In this document: positions 34,013 to 44,807 of the stretch, one piece after another
Layout of the letters: the number at the start of each line of letters is the position of its first letter
Numbering within the stretch: the stretch's first letter is position 1
Origin: Yponomeuta sedellus
Taxonomy: Eukaryota > Arthropoda > Insecta > Lepidoptera > Yponomeutidae
Length of the DNA: 64,000 nucleotides
Direction: 5' to 3'
Assembly: GCA_934045075.1 (NCBI GenBank)
Contig: OW203734.1
Span: 15,605,680 to 15,669,679, forward strand
Program-made: the position numbers and the translations under genes
Notes under the pieces: model-generated
What the model was told of the DNA's origin: nothing
Databases searched by the model: none
Seen by the model: only the letters and a program-made list of their open reading frames with translations

Positions 34013-34464
34013 TATCTCGGATACACAATTTTAATACAAAAGTGTCTCAATGTCATATTATATTCATGGTTGTATACTGTCAATCAAAGAAAAAGACTGG
34101 GAAACAATTTATTTCTCGCTTTAACAATAAAGCGATCCATGAAATGTGTCTAAGGACTTTAAATAGCTAAGTTTGGAGTTTTTTGAGCATTGTTAATTGT
34201 TTTTGAAATCTAGATCACTTTGGAGAAAAAAACGATTCAAAATAAATTCAGTCCATTTCAAAGGACACCTAGTTTAACTTGTACCATCCACTAAGTCGCA
34301 GAAAAAACCCTTTTATTTTGTCGAATGATTGAATAACTATTTATCTCTGTATATAACAATACATATAGAGCGAAATAGTAATTCAATAATAAAAATAATA
34401 AATTTAATAGTTTACGTAATAAATAAACACTATTGAAACCGTAAATTAAAAGTATTACTAATTA
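34013..34464. other. dpr intron, AT-rich
   Basis: Nothing recognised. Confidence 0.45.
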
Positions 34465-34580
34465 GTTACTAAAGCGAAGGTGATCTGACAGGATCGAGGC
34501 ATGTGGCAGAACCTACCCCTCTGGACTAAAGGCGTGATGTCATGTCATGTCATGTTATATTATGTTATGTTACTAAATAG
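34465..34580 (+). pseudogene. Remnant of a LINE ORF2 C-terminus
   Basis: GCGAAGGTGATCTGACAGG, then ATCGAGGCATGTGGCAG, parallels 60930-60965 (GCCAAAGTGATCTGTCAGG, ATCGTGGTAAGTGG). Both resemble the A..I.QDRG.W end of RT proteins. A TGTCA/TGTTA run follows. Confidence 0.4.
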
Positions 34581-35116
34581 TTTTTAAATCTATTTAAACG
34601 AAGTGCCAGACGGAACCCTCGGTCCAAGTCCCCTAGAAATTGGGCGTTTTTTTGTCAAGGAGAAATACGAGCACCCTTGTACATAAAACTCTCAGGCTGC
34701 TCTCAGGCCAATAAAAGTTAAGACGCGAAGGTCGCAGACTCGAGATGATATTGTTATCGGACCGAGTTTTTATTGACATATTTATTTAGAGACGTTATGC
34801 TGCTTATTTCTTGTGCTTATTTTTGTTCTGCCTTGTTATTGGCACCGGTCAAGACTTTATTTGTTCTACAAGTTCTAAGTAATACCATTTTGTTATTCCT
34901 CGGAGAAGAAGATGTACGAAGTGAAACTTTCTGATCAAGAACCGCGAATTTTGCAACACAACTTATCGCGCCACGTTCGTGGAAGAGATAATAATCATAA
35001 TGATAACTTTGACACAAAACAATCACATGTCCAGTCTAGTAACTTGCGAAAACGAAGTTTCTACTATACTTTGTCCTACAATAATGTGGCTGTATATCAC
35101 TGTCACGTGTCAAATA
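34581..35116. other. dpr intron, no gene recognised
   Basis: The overlapping ORFs at 34912-35278 depend on the TA microsatellite and are not credible. Confidence 0.45.
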
Positions 35117-35118
35117 TC

Positions 35119-35186
<68 letters not shown>

Positions 35187-35262
35187 CCCCTAATGAGCGC
35201 CATAGCGCCCTGTCTTCAGCTTGCCGCATCCAGCATCTGCCTGCAGTTTTACAATTGTACAC
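35117..35262 (-). pseudogene. RTE-like LINE 3' end with TA-repeat tail
   Basis: The minus strand reads CRLQA-type coding remnants (CWMRQAEDRALWRSLGEG) running straight into a TA microsatellite of about 65 bp at 35117-35181. Microsatellite tails are usual for RTE-type elements. Only the last 30 or so codons survive. Confidence 0.65.
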
Positions 35263-35405
35263 GCCATGTAATATGTAAATCTGCCATACCCATACAGGGT
35301 CCATGTTCAATTAGTTAAATAAATGAAATGAAAACATTCCGCTTTCACACTCAAGTGGAAACGTGAAAAGTTACATTATCAATGCACTGTTCCCAAACTA
35401 GGATA

Positions 35406-35552
35406 CTCTGTGCTATGGTAACAAGGCCAAGACATCATACGCATAGACTTAGATTGAAGCCATTTGAACAAAGGTACGGCGGCCAACAGGAATCGACCTC
35501 CGGCATAATATTCAGATCTGATGCCGCAAGACCAATAGGGCAGTCGGAGATA
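35406..35552 (-). mobile_element. S3 SINE, reverse
   Basis: TGTGCTATGGTAACAAGGCC tail, GGCGGCCAACAGGAATCGAC B-box side, GCCGCAAGACCAATAGGGCA A-box side. Diverged. Confidence 0.6.
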
Positions 35553-36409
35553 AGCAGCCTATAATACGACCCACCGCAGCGATAGGCCTCACAAAGAGAA
35601 TATGGGCTTTATCACCACCAGGCAAAACTGACTACTTAATAGCGATTTCACATACTGAGGTTTCCTCACGATGTTGTTCTTTACCATCAGAGAGGAAACC
35701 AACTATTGAGAAAACTAATTCAGAAAACTTACAAATCTACGGGCGAACCCGACGCTTAAGGTGCTCCAAATAAAAAAAAATGGCTTCATCCAGTGAACAC
35801 TCATATCTCCCTATCAATATTCAAATTGGGGGTCCCTCGCTGAAAGGTCTCAGGCATAGGGCACCATTAAACGGTGATAAGCGAAGAATGCCCCACTTAG
35901 GACCCGTCGACCCTTTTATCTGAAAATACGCTTATCATGTTTATGGATGCGTTGCCTAAATACTTTGGCAAGAATAGCGTGAAAAGGTATAGGGTACACG
36001 GTAACACACTTTGGCCCAGAGAAGACACCAGGAAAGTTTCCCACAGTGGCAGCGATCCTGCGGTCGGCCGAAAGTGCCCAAAGTGGGCCGGTGCAGGTGT
36101 TTACAACTTAATCTGGGTAGCGTAGCCTACACGATCAAATTTACCGGGCCCCAACAGGGTTTGGCACCTCAGACAAAGGACTGCTTTGGCTGTAAGGGCA
36201 CTTTTGACGGGTGGGTGAGGGTTTCAATTATTCCGTGTTCGCGAGAAATTGCTTACATACTTGTTCAATACAGATTGATACGTGGAACTGGTTTTATTGT
36301 AGGCCTAAATTGCTAGCTAATTTATTGCTAGGATCAATGACATCGTATTTCGTGCTTTGTAATAAGTACTCGTTCTTTGTCATATCAATTATCCTACGAC
36401 CTATTATCA
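35553..36409. other. dpr intron, repeat debris
   Basis: About 35590-35760 is a reverse SINE tail (CACCACCAGGCAAAACTG, GATTTCACATACTGAGG, GATGTTGTTCT). ORFs at 35937-36450 show no recognisable domain. Confidence 0.4.
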
Positions 36410-36845
36410 GACCTACAAAATTTACACAAAAAAATCATACAAATCTGTGAAGCCGTTTCAGAGGAGTTCAATAACAAACACTGTAACACGAGATTTTCGT
36501 AATATATATTAGCTTTTCTGACCCTGCAAACGTAGTTTTGCCATATTAATTGTCCTACGACTTATTCCCTGACCTATTAAATATAAGAAGATAAGATAAG
36601 AATATTCTTTATTGTACACTGGAAAAAACAAGAAATATAAAATAATTACACAGGCACATAGTACAATTGGCGGCTTTATTGCTAAAAGCAATTTCTTATA
36701 GACTACCTTACGATATAAATGTACGAATATACCCAAATAATTTCATAAAAATCGGTGAAGCTGGTTAAGAGGACTTCGATAAGAAAAACACTACATTGAC
36801 ATGAATTGAATTGATTGATTGATGTGACAAGGTTTTTATATAATA
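36410..36845 (-). mobile_element. Helitron-like repeats, split by S5
   Basis: Two pieces of the same repeat type: 36420-36515 (ATACAAATCTGTGAAGCCG to ACGAGATTTTCGTAATATA) and 36515-36845 (TGACCCTGCAAACGTAGTTT to AAAATCGGTGAAGCTGG). The second is interrupted by a reverse S5 tail at 36590-36715. The family also occurs at 15904-16215. Confidence 0.5.
36590..36715 (-). mobile_element. S5 retroposon tail, reverse
   Basis: AAGATAAGATAAGAATATTC, TTTATTGTACACTGG, CAATTGGCGGCTTTATTGC. Confidence 0.7.
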
Positions 36846-36887
36846 GATATTTGCGCACCGTAGAAAAAATCTTAAATAACAATCACG

Positions 36888-37207
36888 TTGTAGACTTTTA
36901 ATCCGGATTTACTTACGGGTGTTGTTATATCGGAAAAGTCCGACCAGGTCTTTTCAGGACTTTTCCGATATAACAACACCCTATTTAGAGGCTGAAATTT
37001 GACCCATGCCGGGATTCGAACCCGCAACCTCTGGCTATCCGTGATAGCCTCTATCCGTGATAGCCAGAGGTTGCGGGTTCGAATCCCGGCATGGGTGAAA
37101 TTTTTAGCCTCTAAATAGGTTTTTAAATTTGTTCCTTAGCACGGGTTAGTGCATTAAATTAAAAATAGTATCACACCCGTAAGTAAATCCGGACTAAAAG
37201 TCTACAA
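36888..37207. mobile_element. MITE-B, nearly perfect palindrome, split by S1
   Basis: With the S1 insertion removed, the element begins TTGTAGACTTTTAATCCGGA and ends with its reverse complement. The arms are about 54 bp with a spacer of about 15 bp. The insertion site is duplicated (ACACCC at 36978-36983 and 37173-37178). A diverged relative is at 40151-40358. Confidence 0.85.
36984..37172 (+). mobile_element. S1 SINE, fold-back copy with TSD
   Basis: A 189-bp insertion flanked by ACACCC. The left arm is the inverted tail, T-arm and anticodon arm; the right arm is the direct copy plus the full tail. The duplication shows that the fold-back was inserted as one unit. Confidence 0.88.
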
Positions 37208-37436
37208 TGTGTTGTGCTTACGAAAGTTTTAGTTCAAAAACAATCACGTTATTTTATTCATTACGACATTTTACTAATTTCTGTATATAATGGAAATTCA
37301 TGAAATTAATCCAATATTCTTAGCTTCAGGAAGTGTTAGTAAAGAGAAAAATTGCCAACAATTAAATAACGAGAGCGGAGCGACTTTGCTTTCTAAGTGA
37401 CGTCCACTTGTACGTTTGTGAAAGCAATACTCGCTA

Positions 37437-37560
37437 AAGAGCGGTGGCACCTCAGTGGTAGAACGCCGGACTCAAATTCAGGAGGTCGTGGTTTTGAATC
37501 GCGGCATGTACCAATGATTTTATTTCCAAAGCTACGCACATGAGTGAAGTTACATTAGCA
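37437..37560 (+). mobile_element. S4-type tRNA-derived SINE
   Basis: GCGGTGGCACCTCAGTGGTA (A-box side), GGTTTTGAATCGC (B-box side), then CATGTACCAATGATTTTATT and an S4-like body. Short copy followed by a GTC run. Confidence 0.6.
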
Positions 37561-37808
37561 GTCGTCGTCGTCGTCGTCAGGCTATACTAGTCCACTGCAG
37601 CCCTCCCCTGAAGAGCGCCACCTTCTGCTTTCATAGGGGGTAATACCCATAATCCCCACGCTGGGCATGCGGGTTGGGGATCGCAGTTCGGTGGAATTGT
37701 ACTGCAGGTGGCGCTGCTGCCCACCCCCCGGTTTGTGTCCCTTAGTCGCCTTTTACGACACGCGCGGGAAGAATTGGGTTGGTGCTATTCTCTAGGCCGA
37801 CACCACAC
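37560..37808 (-). mobile_element. LINE-associated dispersed repeat, reverse
   Basis: Reverse of 21195-21430: CAGGCTATACTAGTCCACTG, CACGCTGGGCATGCGGGTTG, CTTTTACGACACGCGCGGGA, TCTAGGCCGACACCACACAC. Confidence 0.7.
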
Positions 37809-38404
37809 ACAATTAGCAGTGCCACACGCTAACTGTGAATGAAAATCTCACGAGGAAATTGAGCGCTTTCACATATCTCAGCGCTTGAAAGGAGCAATGC
37901 GCCATCGGTACGCGTGACAATTAAGCGCATACCTTCACTCTCTCTTTTTTTCTCTCTTTGTAAGAGACCTTAGCCTATAGGATGCACTTACATATCACAG
38001 GCCACATAAAAAAATAACGTTTGCTTAATTTTTTTGCGTCCAATCTAAAGAACACGATAAATAAACCACTCTAATCTGCTACGAGGAAAATACATTTGCA
38101 AGTTTACTAAGAAAGATTCCAATTCAAGCTTAAAAATAATTGTGAGGCTCGATTTACAATTGGATAACTTTGAAACGTTAATGAAAAAGTTAACCAACAA
38201 ATGTTTACTTCCCGAGTGAGAGAATGAAGTTCAGTGTATGCCCGACGGATATCTACTCGTAGTCCGTGTTTTATTTGTGTTTTTGGTTTTATTCAGGGAG
38301 GTGCTCGTTACTAATGCAACAAGCATGATAGTAAAAATAATGACAACTATTTTTAGAACCTACGGTCTTGAACTTAGGACTTTGATTATGATACGATCAT
38401 TTGT
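37809..38404. other. dpr intron, no gene recognised
   Basis: A reverse SINE tail lies at about 37850-37990. The 102-codon ORF at 38238-38546 runs into a 5S-A SINE and is not credible. Confidence 0.45.
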
Positions 38405-38745
38405 ATATCCTCACTGCTGGGGCACGGCTCTCTTCCTGCATCGCAGGAAGGTTAGGCCATACGCCACCACAGGGGCCAAGTCCGGGTTGGAGTGGCGAAC
38501 CTTACAGTCACAAGTTATCAAGGCGCCCACAAGGCCTATGATGTGACTTAACGACAGTCATTACATGACAGCCGGTACCAACGGGTAGCGTGCGTTGTGA
38601 ATCAGAGAAGCGCTCGGGAAAAATGTTACTAGCGGTAGTCACGGGATGGTCACCCATCCAGACCCTGACCACGCCTGTTATTGCTTAACCAAAATTATTA
38701 ATTCCAATCACTCGGTTCCACTAAGCCACGAGCGCTTGAATCAAA
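38405..38745 (-). mobile_element. 5S-A SINE, reverse, near full length
   Basis: GGCACGGCTCTCTTCCTGCA end, CCAAGTCCGGGTTGGAG, body, then the reverse 5S-like head (GGGATGGTCACCCATCC) and GCCACGAGCGCTTGAA. Confidence 0.84.
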
Positions 38746-40150
38746 GGCGAGGACTATAAACGATTACCACTAAAACGGCCGTTTTTGGTGCTTTGCTCCC
38801 TACTGCTCCAATGCCGCAAATTCTTGGTACTTTAGGTCTGTAGGTTCTAAAAAGAGCTAATATATTTATTAAGATTTTTGATGTAATTTTTTTCTAAAAA
38901 CGCGTTATAAAAGAAGACATTATGGTATGTCATTGTTCACGCCAGTGAATAATAAAAATTTTTGATTTCCAATCCAAAACAAAATAAGTCGCCAGAGAAC
39001 TAAAGTGATCGACATGTCTCCACGGATTAGCGAACTAAAATGGCAGTGGGTAGGCCTTATCTGCCGCAGGAACTAAAAGCGTTCGGGTTTACTGGTTCTA
39101 GAGGGGAGACTGCGTTTCGGCAAACGTAGCGTAGGAGCTTCTTTGACCTGGTGGATCTACATTTGCAAAGCGGTAGACAGTGACTGGACCGGCAGTTTCT
39201 TGGAAGACGCCTTTGCCCAGCAGTTGTCTGACAATGACAGATCGTGATGATGATGATGATAAGACTAAGGGTATAGGAAACCAAAATAAAAAAAATATTA
39301 AATTTGTTATTAACTTAATTTCCGATTCACTTACTTGAAGTTTTGTCAGAAGAGTCCGTAAGTGAATTCGCAATTAATTTTTAATGTGTAGCGCTTACGA
39401 AAGTTTTATTTCAGTAATTTAATTTGCTTGTTAATTTGATTTCAAATTCACGGCTTTGCTGAATATTTAAATCACGACAGAGTTTTGAAATATTAGAGTT
39501 CCATTAAGCTGATTATTTTGCTGATGCTGGTGCAAATTTAAATCTCTTTCGATAGTTGTTATTCAAGTAGGCATAAATTGTTCAACTGGTATTGTTTTAA
39601 TGATTCAACGCACAGTTAGTTATTACTAACATAATTATGCAATGGAGAACTTCCACAAAACATTACATAAAAGATAAATAAATATATTTTTTTCTGTATG
39701 AATCGCTATAAAAAAATCCATAATGTAACTTGTGGAAATGCATTCTAGTCTAGGCGTGGTACTAAAACGCCCAATACAAATTGGACTCAAACTATGACGT
39801 CACCATGTTGAATGTAACACCTTACAGTGTATGGAGCTTTTATCAGTATTCGTATTATTTCGTAAAATTGTGTGTGTATGCATCTAGGCTAATTGTAGAA
39901 AACTTTTAGATTTGAATAAAAACAAAATTTAATATAAATTATGTGGAAGGAAGAAGAAAATTGAATAGAAGCTCGTGGGAGAGGCTTTTGCCTACCAATG
40001 GGGCACAAATACGCCTGACTTAAATTTTTTTTTTTTAATTTTAAGGTACTTTGATTTTTTGGACTCCGAAATGTTCAAAAAATATATTAATAATATCTCG
40101 AGTTTGTCTTCTGTATTTTTTTTAACTAAATCTTTCGTAAGCACAACACA
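38746..40150. other. dpr intron, repeat debris
   Basis: About 39090-39260 is GC-richer and open on the minus strand (QETAGPVTVYRFANVDPPGQ); it ends in GAT repeats and looks like a LINE-associated repeat. About 39310-39410 resembles an eroded MITE-B. The rest is AT-rich without a gene. Confidence 0.45.
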
Positions 40151-40358
40151 TTGTAGACTTTTAGTCCGGATTTACTTACGGGTGTTGTTATATCGGAAAA
40201 GTCCGAACAGGTTTCGCTCCGATTCGCAGAGCTTAATCATGGTGAGCAGAGACGGAGCTCGCGTCGTCGGTTGCTCGTCTCACACTGACCTGTCGGACTT
40301 TTAGCAACAACGCCGATAGAATAACTCCCGTAAGTAAATCCGGACTAAAAGTCTACAA
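40151..40358. mobile_element. MITE-B, second copy
   Basis: Ends TTGTAGACTTTTAGTCCGGA and TCCGGACTAAAAGTCTACAA. Terminal inverted repeats of at least 31 bp enclose a centre with GGAGCTCGCGTCGTCGG. No ORF. Confidence 0.82.
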
Positions 40359-40664
40359 TTGTCTTCTGTAGTATGAAAATAATGCCTTTTCAATAATGCC
40401 TTTCAAAGTTTGACGCAAGATTCCTGATTAATTAATTTTGTACTACCTTAATTAAAACCTATTAATAATGCAACGCACTGTTAGCCATTCATTACTTACA
40501 TTTGCTTCACAATTAATTGTTTTTAAAAATCGCTTCATTTCATTGTAAAACAATCTGCAAAAAATAACGATACTTTTTCTAGTGGTTTCCATTACCAAAT
40601 GCTACAGTGTGAAGCACCTTAAAAGACACCCAGGTAGGATAAACTTTACACTCGTACCATTTCA

Positions 40665-40778
40665 TACAGCTTTTAGCAATAAGGCCGCCAATTGTATTTG
40701 ATCTTTTGTATCTGCCGTTTTTGTAACTATTTTTCCGGTATACAATAAAGAATATTCTTATCTTATCTTCTTATCTTA
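40665..40778 (+). mobile_element. S5 retroposon tail touching a dpr splice donor
   Basis: CTTTTAGCAATAAGGCCGCC to TATACAATAAAGAATATTC, then CTTATC repeats up to the donor of the dpr exon at 40780. On the gene strand, the intron therefore starts GTAAGATAAGAAGATAAG, where the GATAAG part is retroposon tail. Confidence 0.72.
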
Positions 40779-40779
40779 C

Positions 40780-40879
40780 CTTGGAGGATCAGGGGCGTGT
40801 TTCGTGAGACATGTAAGGTTGATGTCAGAACCTGCGCGCACGAACAGCTCTGGCCCGGACAGGATCTCGGCCTTTGATA
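40780..40879 (-). CDS. dpr: dpr-family gene, exon for the start of Ig2
   Basis: A 100-bp exon bounded by an acceptor (TTTGCCCCACAG|TATC) and a donor (CCTCCAAG|GTAAGA). It takes one base from the upstream exon and gives two to the downstream one. The 32 full codons read SKAEILSGPELFVRAGSD, then INLTCLTKHAPDPP. This is the linker from Ig1 to Ig2 plus the first cysteine of Ig2; the ELF..GSDINLTC pattern is strongly Dpr-like. The joined reading LTVV-V-SKAEIL upstream and DPP-S-FIYWY downstream is seamless. It is too short to stand out as an ORF and was found by its motif and splice sites. Confidence 0.9.
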
Positions 40880-41221
40880 CTGTGGGGCAAACAAATAGAT
40901 AAATTTACAAGCTATCCCGGTAAACTTCGTACCAAAGAGAATATTTATAACCACTTCATCCCGCCACAGAATACACAAAGATACTACCACAGAATCCGTT
41001 TATACGATTCTTGTTACCATGGCAACGCATAGACGTCGTAAAACTTGGCTTGAAAAAAGGTTACGATAACAATAAAATATTCTTGCACGGAAACGCGTTA
41101 CTGGAACATCAAGTATTCCTTCCATACCTCAATTCAGATCATATGCTAAGTTTCGTGTAAATCCATTCAGCCATCACAGCGTGATTGAGTAACAAACTTC
41201 CAAAAATCTTCATAAACTTAC
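40880..41221. other. dpr intron, no gene recognised
   Basis: About 41130-41215 has Helitron-like debris (GTTTCGTGTAAATCCATTCA). Confidence 0.4.
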
Positions 41222-41343
41222 AAGCGCTGGCACGGATAGCCAGAGGTCGCGGGTTCGAATCCCGGCATGGGTGTCATTTTTAGCCTCTAAATAGGTTTTT
41301 AAAACTGTCCTTAGCACGGGTTAGTGCATTAAAAATAATATAA
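41222..41343 (+). mobile_element. S1 SINE, 5'-truncated, not a fold-back
   Basis: Starts at the anticodon arm (AGCGCTGGCACGGATAGCCA), then B box and full tail (GTTAGTGCATTAAAAATAAT). Confidence 0.85.
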
Positions 41344-41411
41344 ACTTACATTTCATAATTGCGCATTTTCTCAAACAAGTATTGGTGTCAATGGTGGTGT
41401 GTTCGTGACTT

Positions 41412-41513
41412 ACTTTTGCTTGAAAAAGTGGAAGGAAGGGCATTGCATTAACTAACCTCATGGTGCTTGTGGGATTTTTGGCGGAATTTCGCAAAGTAAT
41501 TTTCATATTTTAT
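41412..41513 (+). repeat. Unclassified dispersed repeat (copy 1)
   Basis: Shares TGCATTAACTAACC.CATGGT, GCTTGT.GGATTTTTGGCG and GCAAAGT.ATTTTCA with 58706-58800. On the minus strand both copies open with MKITL.N.AKNPTSTMRLVN. Confidence 0.65.
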
Positions 41514-41569
41514 AATATTAATATGTAGGTTATCCACACATAATTCATTTCATTTGCCCCCTGACTATG

Positions 41570-41705
41570 ACACTCTTTGCTATGGTAAACAGACAAATAA
41601 TACACCCAGACTGAAGCCATTTGTACAAATGCACAGCGGCCCCCAGTAGGAAGCGAACTCACAAGCTGGCAAGGTAAACAGAAGTGATACCTCCAGAATC
41701 TAGAC
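41570..41705 (-). mobile_element. S3 SINE, reverse
   Basis: TTTGCTATGGTAAACAGACA tail, CACAGCGGCCCCCAGTAGG, AGAAGTGATACCTCCAG. Confidence 0.62.
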
Positions 41706-42003
41706 TGGAAATGGCTGGTTTTAGAAACTAACCGCTGAGGTCGCCACGAACGTCATTAAAAGTAAAATAAACCTTAAAAACTATTCATGTTAGACACTAC
41801 AAATTGAAGAGAAAAAAAGCCGGTCATGTATACGCCCTGCGGGCGGCTGAGGAGCACGACACGGAACGAGCTTTTCTTCTGCACTTTAGCGGTCTTATTT
41901 ATAAGAACACGATTCTTTAAAACACTCAATAGAAGCTGTTTAAATAATCTGTGGTAATGGGTCAGGTGGCTGATAATACTTGAGTGGTAATGCCTTAGCG
42001 ATG

Positions 42004-42811
42004 CTTACCCGTTAAGTTTTGGATATGGAAGGAATAAAAATACACGAGATATTTAATACGAAACTTAGAAATTAGTAATCCAATCATCATCATCGACCCG
42101 TTATGTCCCCACCGAGGGGTACAAGTCTATTCTCTGAGGAAGGTATAGGCTATTCTCTACCACGGGGGCCAAGTCCGGATTGGTGGAGGCTTGTGAGACT
42201 AGTGGCTGGTCTTACTTAGAAGTTTTCAAGCCGCCCCAAGGGCTCTGACTTGGCTTAACGACTGCCATCTATCGACGGCAGCCGACAATATATTGTAGCA
42301 GAGCGATAAAACGCCCTCTCTTCAATCGGGAGAAGTGGTGTATATTTTGGAAATTATTTTAATTGTTTATTAGATTACGAACCGCTCGTAGCCCCGGCTG
42401 CCTGTGTGATCACGAAGGTTAAGCAACATAGGGGGCGTTCAGTGCATGGATTAACCGTTTATGACTAACGCTAGTGGCATTTTTCCGAGCGGTTCCGTGT
42501 TTCGCAAGGTAAGGTAAGCAGTTGGTACCGGCTGCCGTCGATATATGGCAGTCGTTAAGCCAAGTCAGAGGCCTTAGGGCGGCTTGAAAAATTCTGACAG
42601 TAAGACCAGCCACTAGTCTTGCAAACCTCCACCAATCCGGACTTGGCTCCCGTGGTATAGCCTATACCTTCCTCAGAGAAGAGTATGTACCCCTCGGTGG
42701 GAACATAACGGGTCGACGATGATGATTGGATTACTAATTTCTAAGTTTCATATTAAATATCTCGTGTAAATGATTTTTTATCCCTTCCATATCCAAAAAT
42801 CAACGGGTAAG
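42004..42811. repeat. Long inverted duplication containing 5S-B SINE
   Basis: Left arm 42004-42287 and right arm 42524-42811 are reverse complements with a few indels. Both arms contain about 90 bp of non-SINE flank (CTTACCCGTT, GATATGGAAGG, CGAGATATTTAATA) plus the 3' half of a 5S-B SINE. The 236-bp spacer holds the SINE's 5' half. Confidence 0.88.
42363..42725 (+). mobile_element. 5S-B SINE, near full length
   Basis: AACCGCTCGTAGCCCCGGCT start, GTGATCACGAAGGTTAAGCA and GTTCAGTGCATGGATTAACC as 5S-like boxes, body, GACGATGATGATTGG end. Forms the right side of the inverted duplication. Confidence 0.86.
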
Positions 42812-43403
42812 TAAGGACATTTAGGTGTGCATTTAGTAAACTTGAGGGCCTAGAGGCCGGTTGATCGTAATTGGTTGCGATGTGGTGACTTTACTGTCGT
42901 GACTCTTATTGTGAGCGGCGTAAGCTCGAGTATCAAATACACGCGAGGCTTGTTAAGTTGTGTAGCACCCGGTTTGAAACAAGATAAATCCGATATATCG
43001 CTTTGAACGTGTACGCTCGATCAGAACGGATAGTAGAATTTATTTTGTATGGAAATTGAAAATCTGTAAGTTGCTGAATGAACAAAACCATCTATTGTGG
43101 TTTAGTTTATACTTGTGAAACATTGTGAGGAAATCTGAGTGTCTTAAGGTCCAAATATCTCAGCACTTAAAAGTGTTAGTCCGCGGTGGGCACGCGTGGT
43201 AATTAAGCCCATCCTCTTTCTCTGAGAGAAGATGGCCTGCACGATGCCGGTGGCCAAGAAGGGGCGTTTATAGGCTCCATAAAAAGAAAACTTTATATTT
43301 GTGTGCAATTAAGTGTTATCTACCTATGTATTTATTCTCGAAATATAATTTATTCTATTCTATTCTAGGCCAACTCAGGAGGGAATAGGTGTTGGGCAAG
43401 CCA
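42812..43403. other. dpr intron, no gene recognised
   Basis: A reverse SINE tail is at about 43130-43275. Otherwise AT-rich. Confidence 0.45.
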
Positions 43404-43640
43404 GACGGCCTCGATGGCGAGGCGGTGAGGCACGCTAACTGTAAAACCGAAGGTCTCGGGTTTGATCCCCGGCCGGGTCAAACTAGGAAACAAACTTTTC
43501 TAGTTTGTCTCGAGTCTTGGACGTTATCTATTTATTTATTGTATTAAATCTATCGTCGAGTTAGCACCTATAACACAAGTCATTTAGTTGTACTTCGAAT
43601 GGGGCTAACTAGATCTGTGTAATTATGTCCATGATATTAA
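43404..43640 (+). mobile_element. S2 SINE, full length
   Basis: GCCTCGATGGCGAGGCGG (changed A box), GGTTTGATCCC B box, S2 body and tail to GTCCATGATATT. Confidence 0.85.
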
Positions 43641-43969
43641 TACTCCATCAGAAACAATGTCCCAGCCACAGTGCAGTGGTCCCTTCATAATTGATGTCAA
43701 TACGTAGATGCAAAGACCAAAGCTTAACTTTATTCTCGTGGATTTCAAATGTAACCAGGGCCACTTATATCTTATATCTTACTTCAAAATCTTATATCTT
43801 ACTTACCAGTACGTCCAAGTCTCATACCAACTTTTATAATATCACCCCGCTGGGGTTGAAATTTAAAAAATCTTTTTTTAATATATGCCTATATGCTAAG
43901 ATGAATACGTGTGCCAAATATGAATTTTGTAGCCTTAATGGTTTCACCTATCCGCTGATACATCAGTCA
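43641..43969. other. dpr intron; ATCTTATATCTTACTT duplication
   Basis: A short tandem TCTTATATCTTACTT at about 43770-43805. The 153-codon ORF at 43691-44152 crosses this and an S4 SINE, so it is not a gene. Confidence 0.5.
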
Positions 43970-44155
43970 ACCAGCTTTGCCTTATATATACAGTGGTATT
44001 GCTACTACGAATTCACGAATGTTCGTAACTTAGAAAACAAAGTCGTTGATACATATGTCAGGGTTCGAATCCACGACCTCACGAATGAGAAGCCAGCGTT
44101 CCACAGCTCTGTTATCACTGCTTCAATGCTACTTTGCCACGAAAGTAAATGATTA
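43970..44155 (-). mobile_element. S4 SINE, reverse
   Basis: CAGTGGTATTGCTACTACGA, then GGGTTCGAATCCACGACCTC on the plus strand, consistent with the reverse S4 body and B box. Confidence 0.6.
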
Positions 44156-44807
44156 GATTTGGCTTTACGTAAATTTTGAGATATACTATTAGTAATCGAG
44201 TAGAGTGCGTGCTAGTAAGGTCAACGTACCCGTACATTCGGCGTTTGAATTTGTAATAAATAAATCCATATGATTTGGACACGACTGAAAATCAGCGTTG
44301 CAACGGACAACTCTTTTGCAACATTATGCTGAGTCGGGCCCATTTTGGGGGCTCAATACTTAAAACCTATGTATTACATTATGTTGTTTTCGTGTTGTAA
44401 AGTTGATTTATTTTTAACCTGTGTCTTTTTTTTTTGTTTTTTGCTTTCTGTGTATTTTTTTGTAATGGGATTGTGTATGTGTTTTTTGTTTTGTTTTGAG
44501 TATTGTGTCATCAAACAAATACATTTTCTTTCTTTCTTTTCATATGAATACGTTTGCTGCACAGTAAACTGTACATTTGTACATTTTCTAAAAATAATTA
44601 TGTCTCTAACACATTTTTGTTCCGCTCATTAAATGTTTATAATAAGAATTTAAACAATTTAGAATTTATGCTACAAATTTTTGGCCTTTTAAAACTAAAT
44701 TAAGAGATGCTATAAGAATGAAGGAAAATAATAATAAAAATTAAAATTCAGTACTTGTAATATGACATGATGGTGTAATTAATCTAATATACGTTACGTT
44801 ACTTTAT
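44156..44807. other. dpr intron, T-rich
   Basis: T-rich runs at 44425-44545 create the 95-codon ORF at 44345-44632. It is low complexity and not credible as a protein. Confidence 0.5.

Noticed and set aside
34912..35310. ORFs with IYIYIY runs
   Set aside because: They depend on the TA microsatellite at the end of an RTE-like fragment.
17612..42725. A genuine 5S rRNA gene
   Set aside because: Only the internal promoter region is similar; the flanking parts differ and each copy continues into the shared SINE body.
43691..44152. 153-codon plus-strand ORF
   Set aside because: It crosses a short tandem repeat and a reverse S4 SINE and has no recognisable domain.
44345..44632. 95-codon Phe/Cys-rich ORF
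   Set aside because: Created by T-rich low-complexity DNA.
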